Origin: Selenomonas sp. ND2010
GTDB taxonomy: Bacteria; Bacillota; Negativicutes; Selenomonadales; Selenomonadaceae
DNA: 52,766 nt
NCBI RefSeq assembly: GCF_000702005.1
Contig: NZ_JNKI01000021.1
Coordinates: forward strand, 1 to 52,766
Reading direction: 5' to 3'
Part shown: in pieces, positions 17,916-27,095 of the stretch
How positions within the stretch are numbered: the stretch's first letter is position 1
How the letters are laid out: every line of letters begins with the position of its first letter
Notes under the pieces: generated by a model
Seen by the model: the letters and a program-made list of their open reading frames with translations, nothing else
Told to the model about the DNA's origin: nothing
Databases searched by the model: none
Made by a program: the position numbers and the translations under genes

Positions 17916-19557
17916 GCGATTTCAATGGGATTTTTGGGCATGGATTACCCTGCTCTCTATCGTGGTTTTTGGCCTGTTTTTGATTTATCCGTTATTTTCC
18001 TTGTTTGTCAGTGCGTTTCAGGATGCCGCAACGGGAAACTGGTCGATGCAGAATTTCGTGCACTTCTTTGAGCGCAAGTATTATTACCAGTCCATGATAA
18101 ACAGTTTCACCGTAACGACTAGTGTTACGATACTGGCCGTGATAATCGGAACGGCATTAGCGTATTTTATGACGCTTTATCGTGTGCGCTGCAAAAGTGT
18201 CGTGGAAATCTGTATCATCATTTCATTGCTGTCCCCACCGTTTATCGGTGCGTATTCGTGGATTTTGATTGGCGGGCGCAGTGGTATCCTGACGCGTTGG
18301 CTGGCTGAGTATGGCATTGATTTTCCGTCGATTTACGGTTTTGCGGGCATTTTGCTGGTGCTGACCTTAAAGCTTTATCCGTTTATCTATCTCTACGTGG
18401 CAGGGGCTATGAAGAATATCGATTCTGCTCTTATCGAGGCTGCTGAGAGCCTTGGCTGCAGTGGCATCCGTAAGGTGGTAACGATTATCCTGCCGCTGAT
18501 TACGCCGACGATTCTTGCGGGAGCCTTGATGGTATTCATGAATGCTATGGCTGATTTCGGTACGCCGATGCTCATTGGCGAAGGCTTCAACGTCATGCCA
18601 GTCATGATTTATTCCGAGTTCATCAATGAGGTCGGGGACCAGGCTAATTTTGCCGCTGCCATGGCGGCAATCATGGTACTTATCACCTCGACGATTTTCA
18701 TGCTGCAGAAATACGTGGTAAATCGTAAATCGTTTACGATGAGTTCGCTGCGTCCCATGCAGACCGGAGAGCTTCATGGAGGGAAAAATGTGATAATGCA
18801 TGCCTGCATTTATCTGCTGGTGGCTCTTTCGATGATTCCGCAGATGGTGGTCATCTACACTTCGTTCCTCAAGACAAACGGCTCGATTTTTGTGGATGGG
18901 TATTCGCTGGACAGTTACATCCGAATTTTCAATGAACTGGGCACGGCGATTTCCAATACGTATATTTTCAGTACGGCAGCTATGGCAGCGATTGTTTTTC
19001 TTGGCATGACGGTGGCCTATCTCACCACGCGCCGCAAGAGCTGGCTAACAGATATCATCGATACGCTTACGATGTTCCCCTACATCATCCCCGGGTCTGT
19101 CCTCGGTATCACCCTGCTCTTGGCTTTTAACGAAGAACCTATGCTGTTTTCGGGTACGGCGCTTATTATCATCATTTCGTTGGTCATTCGCCGCCTGCCC
19201 TATACGCTGCGCTCGAGTTCAGCCATTTTGTATCAGCTGAGTCCGAGCCTGGAAGAGGCGTCTATCAGCCTGGGGGCATCACCCGTAAAGACATTTTTTA
19301 AAGTCACGGCAGTCATGATGCTTCCCGGTGTTATGAGTGGTGCTATCATTTCTTGGATTACCGCCATCAACGAACTGAGTTCTTCGGTTATCTTGTTTAC
19401 CGGCGCTACCAAGACGATGTCTGTTGCCATCTACACGGAAGTTATCCGTGCCAGCTACGGCACCGCAGCGGCACTGTCGACCATCCTGACGTTAACGACC
19501 ATCACGGCCATGGTGATCTTCTTTAAGGTATCCGGCCGCCGGGATGTTACGTTATAA
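17908..19557 (+). CDS. ABC transporter permease, fused double-domain (FbpB/AfuB-like)
   Basis: 549 residues from ATG 17908; a frame opening at 17896 adds MWWK inside the upstream gene and is less likely. About 12 membrane helices in two homologous halves, each with a BPD_transp_1 EAA loop: EAAESLGCSGIRKVVTIILP in half 1 and EEASISLGASPVKTFFKVTA in half 2. This is the internally duplicated permease layout of ferric/hexose-phosphate importers (one chain in place of two). Middle gene of the operon; the solute-binding lipoprotein follows after 41 nt. Confidence 0.93.
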   Translation: MNKRFQWDFWAWITLLSIVVFGLFLIYPLFSLFVSAFQDAATGNWSMQNFVHFFERKYYYQSMINSFTVTTSVTILAVIIGTALAYFMTLYRVRCKSVVEICIIISLLSPPFIGAYSWILIGGRSGILTRWLAEYGIDFPSIYGFAGILLVLTLKLYPFIYLYVAGAMKNIDSALIEAAESLGCSGIRKVVTIILPLITPTILAGALMVFMNAMADFGTPMLIGEGFNVMPVMIYSEFINEVGDQANFAAAMAAIMVLITSTIFMLQKYVVNRKSFTMSSLRPMQTGELHGGKNVIMHACIYLLVALSMIPQMVVIYTSFLKTNGSIFVDGYSLDSYIRIFNELGTAISNTYIFSTAAMAAIVFLGMTVAYLTTRRKSWLTDIIDTLTMFPYIIPGSVLGITLLLAFNEEPMLFSGTALIIIISLVIRRLPYTLRSSSAILYQLSPSLEEASISLGASPVKTFFKVTAVMMLPGVMSGAIISWITAINELSSSVILFTGATKTMSVAIYTEVIRASYGTAAALSTILTLTTITAMVIFFKVSGRRDVTL

Positions 19558-19598
19558 ATCCGTATAAGAGGTTATAGGGAACAAAGGAGGAATTATTC

Positions 19599-20645
19599 AT
19601 GAAACTCAAAAAGATTATTGCTACGCTCTTGGGCGCAGCAATGCTGACTACCTGCTTTGCCGGCTGTGGCGGTGACAAACAGGCCGCCAAGGGATCGGCA
19701 GGAAGTGGCGATGACGAAAACAAGATTGTCATTTACTGCCCGCATCCCCTGTCCTTTATCAATCCGCTCGTGGAAGAGTTTGAAAAGGAAAGCGGCGTCA
19801 AAGTGGAAGTCGTGGCAGCAGGTACCGGTGAGCTGTTAAAACGCGTGGAATCCGAGAAAGCCAATCCGCTGGCCGATATCTTCTGGGGCGGTTCCCTTTC
19901 GACGATGAAACCGAAGGCTGACCTTTTTGAGCAGTATAAATCGGTCAACGAAGACCACATCCAGCAGGCTTTCAAGAATGAAGAGGGTTCCATCACCCGC
20001 TTCACGGATATCCCGAGTGTAATCATGGTCAATACGGACCTTATAGGCGATATCAAGGTTGAGGGGTATGAAGACCTCCTGAATCCGGCGCTCAAGGGGA
20101 AAATCGCCATGGCTGATCCGTCAAAATCCTCGTCCTCCTATGAGCATCTCATCAACATGCTCTATGCCATGGGAAAAGGGAATCCGGATGATGGCTGGGA
20201 TTACATCAAGAAATTCTGCGCCAACCTCGATGGAAAACTGCTTTCCGGTTCATCGGCAGTTTACAAAGGCGTAGCGGATGGTGAGTATGCCGTAGGCTGT
20301 ACCTTTGAAGAAGGCGGTGCAAAATACGTAGCCGATGGTGCTCATGTAAAACTCGTCTACATGAAAGAAGGCGTTATCTCGAAACCAGATGGCATCTATA
20401 TCATCAAAAATGCCAAACACATGGAAAATGCTAAGAAGTTTATCGATTTCATCACGAGCAAGAATGCACAGACCCTGATTACGCAGAAACTGCATCGCCG
20501 CAGTGTCCGCGATGACGTCCCGGCACCAGTTGGCCTCCTGGAAAAATCGCAGATCAACACGATTACGGACAATGAGGAAGTCGTCAACAAGAACAAGAAA
20601 TCCTGGCTGGATAAATTCAAAGATATCTTTACTAGCGTACAGTAA
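19599..20645 (+). CDS. ABC transporter solute-binding lipoprotein (AfuA/FbpA-like)
   Basis: 348 residues. Lipoprotein signal with lipobox FAGC (modified Cys23), then a Gly/Ser linker and a two-lobed type 2 periplasmic-binding fold starting IVIYCPHPLSFINPL. Landmarks: VVAAGTGELLKRVE, NPLADIFWGG, VIMVNTDLIG, LKGKIAMADPSKSSSSYEHL. The conserved pair of tyrosines used for Fe3+ in FbpA is not obvious, while the AfuA-type proteins with this pattern bind sugar phosphates; so I favour a phosphorylated organic solute, without proof. RBS AAAGGAGG. The transporter is followed by its own two-component genes, an arrangement common for such importers. Confidence 0.88.
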   Translation: MKLKKIIATLLGAAMLTTCFAGCGGDKQAAKGSAGSGDDENKIVIYCPHPLSFINPLVEEFEKESGVKVEVVAAGTGELLKRVESEKANPLADIFWGGSLSTMKPKADLFEQYKSVNEDHIQQAFKNEEGSITRFTDIPSVIMVNTDLIGDIKVEGYEDLLNPALKGKIAMADPSKSSSSYEHLINMLYAMGKGNPDDGWDYIKKFCANLDGKLLSGSSAVYKGVADGEYAVGCTFEEGGAKYVADGAHVKLVYMKEGVISKPDGIYIIKNAKHMENAKKFIDFITSKNAQTLITQKLHRRSVRDDVPAPVGLLEKSQINTITDNEEVVNKNKKSWLDKFKDIFTSVQ

Positions 20646-20659
20646 AAAATAAGAATCAA

Positions 20660-20703
20660 AAAGATGGTGTTTTCATATCTTGGGATATGGAAACACCATC
20701 TTT
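20660..20703 (+). terminator. Long hairpin between transporter operon and sensor kinase gene
   Basis: AAAGATGGTGTTT (20660-20672) pairs with AAACACCATCTTT (20691-20703); the inner CATATC/GATATG adds 6 bp. No T run follows, so it may only attenuate or protect the transcript. A partial copy (GGATGGTGTTG) lies at 20712-20722. A TATAAT at 20738-20743 could start separate transcription of the kinase gene. Confidence 0.55.
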
Positions 20704-20774
20704 AGATTCAAGGATGGTGTTGTCTGTATCAATAAGATATAATAAGAACAAAGATAAAATTAGGGGCGAGTGAT

Positions 20775-22490
20775 ATGCAGCATAGATTTCAAGATGAGGT
20801 CAGAGGAGCGCTGATAAAATATGCATTGGTTCCGGTCTTTGTTTTGGCTGTGGTGGGGGCGGTGTTGATGCTGTTTAGCTGGAAGCATTATGTAACCGAT
20901 GCGAACCACGCGCAGCGCGAGATGGTAACCGATGTCATGCATGGTATTTTTTCCGATTATTGGCGTCGGACTGAGCAGGCAGTGGCAACATTGTCCGTGG
21001 AAGCAGACCTTAGAGAATGGCAGCTTAATCCAGGGAAGCGGGCGGAAATCTATCAGTATCTCTATCATGAGGTAAATATCGCTCATGATGGGACGCAGTT
21101 TTATCTGCTGGATACCCAGGGAAATATCTTGCTGGGCAGTCAGGAGACGCTGCCCATGGCGCTGCAGCCATTCCATCAGGAGTGGGGAATCCTGCATCGC
21201 ATGAGCGAGCAGGAAAATGAGCCAGTGGCAGAATTTGTGAGCCGGGGAGATACCGGCCGGCACGATTTGCTTATTGGGCAGGCAGTCGTGCATCAAGGCA
21301 GGCAGGAGGGCTGGTTTTTTTTCTTGATTCCAGGAGATTATTTGGCGCGTAATATCGTGTCGGGCAATACGGATTTTATCCTGGCAGACGCCTTTGGCAA
21401 TGCGCAAATCGTGACGGGAGCGGCTGCGGCCGTAAAGCTGGGAAAGGTGACAGAGCCTTTTGACTCAGCGGAAAAAGGCTTGGTGCAGGTGCGCAATCGG
21501 GAATATTATGTGACGTGCGAAACGGTACCTCCGGTTGAGTCCGTGCAGGGATACAAGGTTTACGCGATATCGCCGGTAACGGATTTGCTGCTGCGGTATG
21601 CTCTTGGTGTCGGTATCCTCCTGGGGATTGTGTTGATCATGGTGCCTATCATTCTCGTGAGTGCGCGGCGTGAGAGTTTTGCTCGTTCGCAAGCTGTGAA
21701 TGATTTGGTGGATGCGTTTGCGGCGGTTAAGGAGGGGCGGCTGAACAATCGGCTTGAGGTTCATGCCGGCAGTGAGTTGGCAATTATCGAAGAGGAGTAT
21801 AATCGCATGACGGAGAGCCTGCGAAAGCTTATCCGTCAGAATGAAGAGGAGACACGGGCCTCGGTTATCTCGGAAGTGCGTCAGCTCGAGTCGCAGTTCA
21901 ATCCGCATTTCTTGTTCAATACGTTGGAAAATATCAAGTTTATGGTAACGATGGATAGTGATGCTGCGAGAAAGATGATTCACGCACTTTCCTCCTTGCT
22001 TCGGTATAGTCTTCATGAGGAAACCCGCCGGGTGGAGCTGGCAAAAGACATTGAGTATCTGCACAGTTATATGGAGATTCAGCATTATCGCTTTGGCGAC
22101 AGGCTCCACTATAGTGAATTTATTGACGATACGGTAAGGGATTGTTTGATTCCCAAGCTGCTGTTTCAGCCTGTTTTGGAAAATGCCATCAAATATGGAG
22201 AAGATGATGATGGGCGGATTGAGGTGCGTTTGAGTGTTACGGCGATGGAAGGTGACCTTCTCGTCATTGTGGAGGATAAAGGACTCGGCATGTCGAAATC
22301 TGTATTTGAACATCTGCAGAAGCTTCTTCATGAAGGCGAGAACAATACGGTACATAAAGGTATCTACAATGTCCATCGCCGCATCCAGTTGATGTTTGGT
22401 GTGGCTTATGGGGTAAAACTCATCCAGCCACCTGCGGGGGGGACCCGAGTGGAGATGCGGCTGCCGAGACAGGAGGGGGTATCATGCTAA
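20775..22490 (+). CDS. Sensor histidine kinase, YesM/LytS type (HisK_7TM-free, HAMP-containing)
   Basis: 571 residues. TM1 ~16-38, extracytoplasmic sensor ~39-270, TM2 ~272-295, HAMP ~296-350, then the His_kinase domain with H378 in QFNPHFLFNTLENI and a HATPase carrying LLFQPVLENAIKYG and EDKGLGMS. This is the class that pairs with AraC-type regulators, as here (7-nt gene overlap with the regulator at 22484). Directly after an AfuABC-like importer, so it very likely controls that operon, possibly sensing solute through the binding protein. Start supported by GGGGCGAG. Confidence 0.92.
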   Translation: MQHRFQDEVRGALIKYALVPVFVLAVVGAVLMLFSWKHYVTDANHAQREMVTDVMHGIFSDYWRRTEQAVATLSVEADLREWQLNPGKRAEIYQYLYHEVNIAHDGTQFYLLDTQGNILLGSQETLPMALQPFHQEWGILHRMSEQENEPVAEFVSRGDTGRHDLLIGQAVVHQGRQEGWFFFLIPGDYLARNIVSGNTDFILADAFGNAQIVTGAAAAVKLGKVTEPFDSAEKGLVQVRNREYYVTCETVPPVESVQGYKVYAISPVTDLLLRYALGVGILLGIVLIMVPIILVSARRESFARSQAVNDLVDAFAAVKEGRLNNRLEVHAGSELAIIEEEYNRMTESLRKLIRQNEEETRASVISEVRQLESQFNPHFLFNTLENIKFMVTMDSDAARKMIHALSSLLRYSLHEETRRVELAKDIEYLHSYMEIQHYRFGDRLHYSEFIDDTVRDCLIPKLLFQPVLENAIKYGEDDDGRIEVRLSVTAMEGDLLVIVEDKGLGMSKSVFEHLQKLLHEGENNTVHKGIYNVHRRIQLMFGVAYGVKLIQPPAGGTRVEMRLPRQEGVSC

Positions 22491-23278
22491 AACTCTATAT
22501 TGCAGAGGATGAGGAAATCATTCGCCGGGGGCTCGTTTGCACGGTGGATTGGCTGCGCCTAGGCGTCAGGGTGGTAGGCGATGCTCCTGATGGCCGGACG
22601 GCACTTATGGGAATTCGGGAGACAAAACCTGATGTGGTGCTGACAGATATCAAAATGCCGCGCATGGATGGATTGACACTTGCCCGAGAACTGCAGGCGG
22701 AGCATAATCCTGCAAAAGTCGTTTTCCTGACCAGTTATGCCGATTTCGACTATGCACAGGAAGCGGTTCGTTTGCAGGCGGCCGATTACCTGTTAAAACC
22801 CATCGATGAGACGGAACTGGCAAGTGTATTGAAACGGCTGGAAAATGACAAGGACGAAACTCTGCCAGAGGATTCAGAACCCGTGGATGGGGTGGAAAAA
22901 GACTGGAGGAGTGAACTCATACGTGAATATTATAGTGGCAATCCCTATGTAAAACATGTATTGGCAGCGATCAAACAGGGATACCAAGGGAAGATGAGCA
23001 TTGAGACACTAGCCGCTGAGCAAGGGGTGTCGATGAGTTACCTTTCGCGGAAAATCAAGGAAGAGACTGGCATGACATTTGGCAGTCTCTTAGCAAAGTA
23101 TCGGCTGAAAAAGAGCTTGGAATTGCTGGCAGCTGGCACATGGCGCGTTTATGAAGTGGCTGAGCAGACTGGATTTGGTGATTATAAAAACTATTGCATC
23201 GTATTCAAAAAATATCTGCACACCACCCCAAAGGCTTTTATGCAGCAGGTAGCTGCTGGATTGAAGCTGGAGGAATAA
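22484..23278 (+). CDS. AraC-type response regulator
   Basis: 264 residues. Receiver domain (1-120) with E8-D9, phospho-acceptor D55 in LTDIKMPRMDG, the Ser/Thr of FLTSYADF and Lys of LLKPIDE. A ~45-residue linker leads to two helix-turn-helix motifs of the AraC family (~165-260): MSIETLAAEQGVSMSYLSRK, then VYEVAEQTGFGDYKNYCIVF and a final YLHTTPKAF. Partner of the kinase encoded upstream, likely activator of the transporter operon at 16791. RBS GGAGGGGG lies inside the kinase gene. Ends at a bidirectional terminator. Confidence 0.94.
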   Translation: MLKLYIAEDEEIIRRGLVCTVDWLRLGVRVVGDAPDGRTALMGIRETKPDVVLTDIKMPRMDGLTLARELQAEHNPAKVVFLTSYADFDYAQEAVRLQAADYLLKPIDETELASVLKRLENDKDETLPEDSEPVDGVEKDWRSELIREYYSGNPYVKHVLAAIKQGYQGKMSIETLAAEQGVSMSYLSRKIKEETGMTFGSLLAKYRLKKSLELLAAGTWRVYEVAEQTGFGDYKNYCIVFKKYLHTTPKAFMQQVAAGLKLEE

Positions 23279-23279
23279 A

Positions 23280-23313
23280 AAAAGACCAACCTGCAAGAGT
23301 TGGTCTTTTTTTT
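23280..23313. terminator. Bidirectional intrinsic terminator
   Basis: AAAGACCAAC (23281-23290) and GTTGGTCTTT (23299-23308) with flanking A and T runs; it separates the convergent regulator gene (plus) and MFS gene (minus). Confidence 0.9.
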
Positions 23314-23322
23314 GCCAAAATA

Positions 23323-24666
23323 TTAAGAATCAAGAACGGTTTCGAGTTCTTCCAGGGTTTTCTGCTTGCTTTCCTTGCCCAGGCCGATGACAATTGCCGA
23401 TACGATGATGAGCACGGAGGCAAACATCATGAAAATAGTATTCATGCCCATAGCGCTTCCCAGCATAAGCCCGACGAGCATCGGTGCAAGCATACCGCCA
23501 ATGCGGCCAAAACCTGCGGCCCAGCCGCTGCCAAGTGCGCGGATGGTAGTCGGATACTGTTCCGGCGTGTACGTGTAGATGACACCCCAGGCACCGAGGT
23601 TAAAGAAGCTCATGGCTGCCCCCCAGGCGAGAAGCGATGTGGCATCCGCTGCGCTGCCGAAGAAGAAACTGCAGATACCGGAGAGCAGCAGGAAAAGCGA
23701 CAGCGTGTATTTGCGGCCGATGATATCAACGAGCCAGGCGGCAGCATAATATCCCGGCAGCTGGGCGAGCGTCATGATGAGTACATACTCGAACGTCTTG
23801 ACGACGGCAAAGCCCTGAGCGTAGACGATGGACGGCAGCCACATGAAGATGCCGTAGTAGCTGTAGACGATGCCGAACCAGGCGAGCCATAGCATTGCGG
23901 TCCGCTTGCGGAATGGTTTGGTCCAAAGCGTGGCAAATTTTGGCGCAGCGGCAGCATTTTTGCCTTTTTCCGTATCGCTGAGTTCTGCCGCAAAAGGCTG
24001 ACTGTTTACGTGCAGTTTTGCTTCAAGATCAAGGATAATCTGCTTGGCATCGTCGATGCGGTTTTGGGAAATCAGGTAACGAATGGATTCCGGCATGTGC
24101 AGGCGAATCAAAAAGACATAGAGCGCAGGGAGCGTGCCGATGGCAAAGGCGATTTTCCAGCCGAAGGCCGGAATCAATAAGTACGCGATGCAGGCAGCGA
24201 CGAGCCAGCCAATGCCCCAGAAACTTTCAAGCAGGACGATAAAACGGCCGCGCAGATGTGATGGCGCGTATTCGCTCATGAGCGTAGCTGCTACGGGCAG
24301 TTCACCGCCGAGGCCAAAGCCAACCAGGAAGCGGAAGAACAACAGGGATTCATAGCTCCAGGAGAGTGCGCACATACCTGTCGAAAGGCTGTAAAGCAGT
24401 ACCGTAATGGTAAAGACTTTTTTGCGGCCGATGCGGTCGGCAAGTGTTCCTGCCAGCACAGCACCGAGTGCCATGCCGATGAGTCCAATGGAACCAATCC
24501 AGCCAACCTGTGCAGGAGTAAGGCTCCATTCTTTGGTCAATACGGGCAGGACAAAGGCGATGAGTCCTGTATCCATAGAGTCGAAGAGCCAACCAAGGCC
24601 CGTGATGAACAGAAGCTTGTATTGGAAAGAACCTACGGGAAGTTTTTCCAAGCGTTCAAGTATCAT
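23323..24666 (-). CDS. MFS transporter, NiaP-like (niacin or aromatic acid carrier)
   Basis: 447 residues, 12 membrane helices. MFS signatures: GTLADRIGRKKVF between helices 2 and 3 and RFLVGFGLGGELPVAATLMSEY in helix 4-5. The N-terminal pattern GLGWLFDSMDTGLIAFVLP and LLESFWGIGWLVAACIAY strongly recalls NiaP (Bacillus YceI) and related sugar-porter-branch carriers, from memory of those sequences. NiaP imports nicotinate for NAD synthesis. A palindromic operator built from TGACA/TGTCA half-sites covers its promoter, which would suit a NiaR-type repressor, but no nicotinate gene is nearby. Minus-strand RBS GAGGGG sits 7 nt before ATG. Confidence 0.82.
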   Translation of the reverse strand: MILERLEKLPVGSFQYKLLFITGLGWLFDSMDTGLIAFVLPVLTKEWSLTPAQVGWIGSIGLIGMALGAVLAGTLADRIGRKKVFTITVLLYSLSTGMCALSWSYESLLFFRFLVGFGLGGELPVAATLMSEYAPSHLRGRFIVLLESFWGIGWLVAACIAYLLIPAFGWKIAFAIGTLPALYVFLIRLHMPESIRYLISQNRIDDAKQIILDLEAKLHVNSQPFAAELSDTEKGKNAAAAPKFATLWTKPFRKRTAMLWLAWFGIVYSYYGIFMWLPSIVYAQGFAVVKTFEYVLIMTLAQLPGYYAAAWLVDIIGRKYTLSLFLLLSGICSFFFGSAADATSLLAWGAAMSFFNLGAWGVIYTYTPEQYPTTIRALGSGWAAGFGRIGGMLAPMLVGLMLGSAMGMNTIFMMFASVLIIVSAIVIGLGKESKQKTLEELETVLDS

Positions 24667-24691
24667 GAGATAACCCCTCTTTCGTATAACA

Positions 24692-24758
24692 TGTCAGTTT
24701 ACTGCTGACAAGACAGTTGATGCTTTTGTATTATAAACTGTCTTGTCACATAGGGCAA
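24692..24758 (-). promoter_or_regulatory. Promoter with overlapping palindromic operator for the NiaP-like gene
   Basis: Minus-strand promoter TTGCCC (24753-24758), 17-nt spacer, TATAAT (24730-24735). The 13-bp perfect inverted repeat TGACAAGACAGTT (24706-24718) / AACTGTCTTGTCA (24736-24748) places one arm inside the spacer and the other around +5 to +17. A further TGTCAG...CTGACA pair is at 24692-24710. This geometry is what a repressor site looks like. Confidence 0.75.
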
Positions 24759-24785
24759 GTATTTCGGTCAGAAAAGTTTTTGTCG

Positions 24786-24815
24786 TTGGCAAATTAGGAA
24801 CAATGGCGTTATAAT
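24786..24815 (+). promoter_or_regulatory. Promoter of the SGNH hydrolase gene
   Basis: TTGGCA (24786-24791), 18-nt spacer, TATAAT (24810-24815), 55 nt before the start codon. Confidence 0.6.
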
Positions 24816-24870
24816 AATGGATGTTGTCAATGAAAAAGAAGATAGTTAGGATGGAGTTTTATACAATACC

Positions 24871-26283
24871 ATGAAGATAAAGCTGAGTAAGAAAAAATGG
24901 CTGTTGATAGGGACGATTTGTCTGGCGGCTGGGCTAGTGGCAGAAACGACTGCGGCAGCTGCGACGACGAATTCGACGACGAGGCGTGTGATTCAAAAGT
25001 CGGCATCGATCCCAAGGGTGATTGCTTTTGGTAAAACGGACGAAAAGCAATCATCGGTGAAGACAGTGGATGAAACACAGGTGAAACCTATGGCGATGAG
25101 AATCGGTAAAATCCGTTTGATTTGGCCGGAGCGGCCAAGTGCGGTGCAGTATCAGGTGGTGGTATTGCGTTCTGAGCAGGATGTGGAATCCAATATCGCC
25201 ATGACGAAGGAACAGATTTTTACCAATGGTGTGGATTTGGATTTGAGCCGTTTCGGGGAAGACGCGGGCAAATTCTATTGGAAGGTCTGCGCGCTGGATT
25301 ATAATGGCAATCCGATTGGTCATTTTTCTAAGCCTAAGTCCATCTTGGAGGGCAGTGAGCGGAATCCCATCGCGCCGAAACCGACTACCCAGTTTGAGCA
25401 GATGGATTATGCACCGGTTTATCCGGTATATTCCTGGATTCCTACCGAAGGAGCAAAACATCATGAAGTTCAGGTGTACAGCACGTCGCCAGATGGCGAT
25501 CGGCTGGTTCATTCCCTGCAGGCCGGAACGTATGATGTCTACGAAGACGGTGGCTATACGACGCCAGGGAAATATTATTGGCGGGTTCGTGCAGTAGATG
25601 CGTATGGCAATGGAATCAGTGAATGGTCTGGCAGGAAGTATTTTACCGTTACGGCTCCTACACCGATTGCTGCCCTTGGCGACAGCATTACCCATGGGGG
25701 AGGTGCGATGTCCGTGCCGCCGGGGTATTTGCTCTATAATTGGGAAACGTACTGCAGTGTGCCGGTAAAAAATATTGGGTTCAGTGGCAATACGACGGGA
25801 GATATGCTCGAACGTTTTGAGCGGGATGTATTGCCGTTTTCCCCGCGGGTGTTGGTCATCATGGGCGGCGTCAACGACTATCGCGCTGGTACCAACGGCT
25901 GGCATATTGTGCAAAATCTCAAGGCGATTAAAGAGAAATGCGATGCCTATGGAATCATTCCGGTATTTTTGACGCCGACGCCCATCAATCCGTCGCTTAT
26001 GGTCAAACGGGCTCATATCGATCAGCCGCCTTATGATTGGAAGACACATCAGGATTATGTCAACGACTGGATTATGCAGCAGCCATACCATTTGGATATT
26101 GCCTCGATGTTGACGGACAGCAGTGGTTGGCTCAACGCCAGTTATACAACCGATGGACTTCATCCAGATTATTTTGGCAAAAAGTATATCGGGGAACAGG
26201 TAGGAATGTATCTGAAACAGCATTTCCCCTGGATTACCAATACGTTGACGAAAAAGCCGGTTCCGCAGTATATGGGGCATTGA
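24871..26283 (+). CDS. Secreted SGNH/GDSL hydrolase with N-terminal fibronectin-like repeats
   Basis: 470 residues. Signal peptide (KKWLLIGTICLAAGLVAETTAAAA) followed by a Thr/Ser-rich stretch. Residues ~75-260 look like two fibronectin-III-type beta domains, each ending in a GxYYWRVRAVD or GKFYWKVCALD strand. The C-terminal SGNH domain has block I GDSITHGGG (nucleophile Ser), block II Gly in GNTTGD, block III Asn in GGVNDY, and block V DGLHPD with the catalytic His. So an intact esterase or lipase-type hydrolase exported across the inner membrane; substrate unknown, perhaps acetylated polysaccharide. The RBS is weak (AGGATGGAG, 13 nt before ATG). Promoter at 24786-24815. The next gene lies 85 nt downstream. 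Confidence 0.85.
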   Translation: MKIKLSKKKWLLIGTICLAAGLVAETTAAAATTNSTTRRVIQKSASIPRVIAFGKTDEKQSSVKTVDETQVKPMAMRIGKIRLIWPERPSAVQYQVVVLRSEQDVESNIAMTKEQIFTNGVDLDLSRFGEDAGKFYWKVCALDYNGNPIGHFSKPKSILEGSERNPIAPKPTTQFEQMDYAPVYPVYSWIPTEGAKHHEVQVYSTSPDGDRLVHSLQAGTYDVYEDGGYTTPGKYYWRVRAVDAYGNGISEWSGRKYFTVTAPTPIAALGDSITHGGGAMSVPPGYLLYNWETYCSVPVKNIGFSGNTTGDMLERFERDVLPFSPRVLVIMGGVNDYRAGTNGWHIVQNLKAIKEKCDAYGIIPVFLTPTPINPSLMVKRAHIDQPPYDWKTHQDYVNDWIMQQPYHLDIASMLTDSSGWLNASYTTDGLHPDYFGKKYIGEQVGMYLKQHFPWITNTLTKKPVPQYMGH

Positions 26284-26368
26284 GCCGTCGCTTATTGGAC
26301 CAATTCATTTTTCTTACAGGCAGGCATGATAGAGTAGGGAAAAATGTGGGGATTGAGAGGAGGGTATC

Positions 26369-27040
26369 ATGCGCAGAAAAAATATCCTGTTGATTCTATT
26401 GTTGCTGTTATTGGCAGCTGGCGGTGGTATCGGCTACACCTATCAAGCAGAACGGACGCCGGAATATGCTCTGGCGCAGTTGGTGGATGGTGTTAAATCG
26501 CGGGACTATGATAAAGTCAAAAAATATGCCGACGTGGACCGTCTTATTACGAGCACTTATGATGAGAGTACGGCTGTTTTGGCGGATAATATACAGGCTT
26601 TGCACGAGACCTATCCGCAGGATTGGTTCTTTCGCCATGATACGGCCTTTATGAAGAATTATATTGCTGAGCGCCGAAGTGATGATATCGTTTTTATTCA
26701 GCGCTCGTTGGAATTCTACATGGATCCTAAATTGATGCCCATTAGCCGCAGTGATGGACAGGCTAAATGGGTTTCTGATGAGATGGGAAAGTTCGAGGAT
26801 AGTTATTCGGTAGAGCTAAAGTCCGTTCAGAAAAAGGACAAGAAGGCCATCGCGCTTTTTGCGATAACCGGTCATGAGGATTCCTATGGCAAGCTGGTTC
26901 CGCAGCTTTCTATCACAGCGGAACTGGAGCAACAGGAAGATGGCCATTGGCAGGTGGTTCATCTGGCGAATATCGAAGAGGTCTTTTATCCTGTGGTCAA
27001 GGGAATCGAAGCGTATTGGACCCTGCAGGGATGGCAGTGA
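26369..27040 (+). CDS. Membrane-anchored DUF2939-like protein
   Basis: 223 residues. One N-terminal membrane segment (about 6-22) and an outside domain. The beginning of that domain (TPEYALAQLVDGVKSRDYDKVKKYADVDRL, a helical hairpin) is what is seen in DUF2939 proteins; the rest is alternating helices and strands ending YWTLQGWQ. No catalytic motif and no function known. RBS GAGGAGGG, well spaced. Ends at the terminator at 27052-27093; possibly co-transcribed with the hydrolase gene upstream. Confidence 0.72.
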   Translation: MRRKNILLILLLLLLAAGGGIGYTYQAERTPEYALAQLVDGVKSRDYDKVKKYADVDRLITSTYDESTAVLADNIQALHETYPQDWFFRHDTAFMKNYIAERRSDDIVFIQRSLEFYMDPKLMPISRSDGQAKWVSDEMGKFEDSYSVELKSVQKKDKKAIALFAITGHEDSYGKLVPQLSITAELEQQEDGHWQVVHLANIEEVFYPVVKGIEAYWTLQGWQ

Positions 27041-27050
27041 ATGGAATAAG

Positions 27051-27093
27051 AAAAAGCTGAGGCAAAACGGTGATGTTTTGTTTCAGCTTTTTT
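27051..27093 (+). terminator. Intrinsic terminator after the DUF2939-like gene
   Basis: AAAAAGCTGA..CAAAAC (27051-27068) pairs with GTTTTG..TCAGCTTTTT (27075-27091), T run to 27093. Confidence 0.85.
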
Positions 27094-27095
27094 AT

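Noticed and set aside
25051-26280. 409-codon minus-strand frame opposite the SGNH hydrolase
   Set aside because: Plus-strand gene has signal peptide and all SGNH blocks; the antisense product has no recognisable features.
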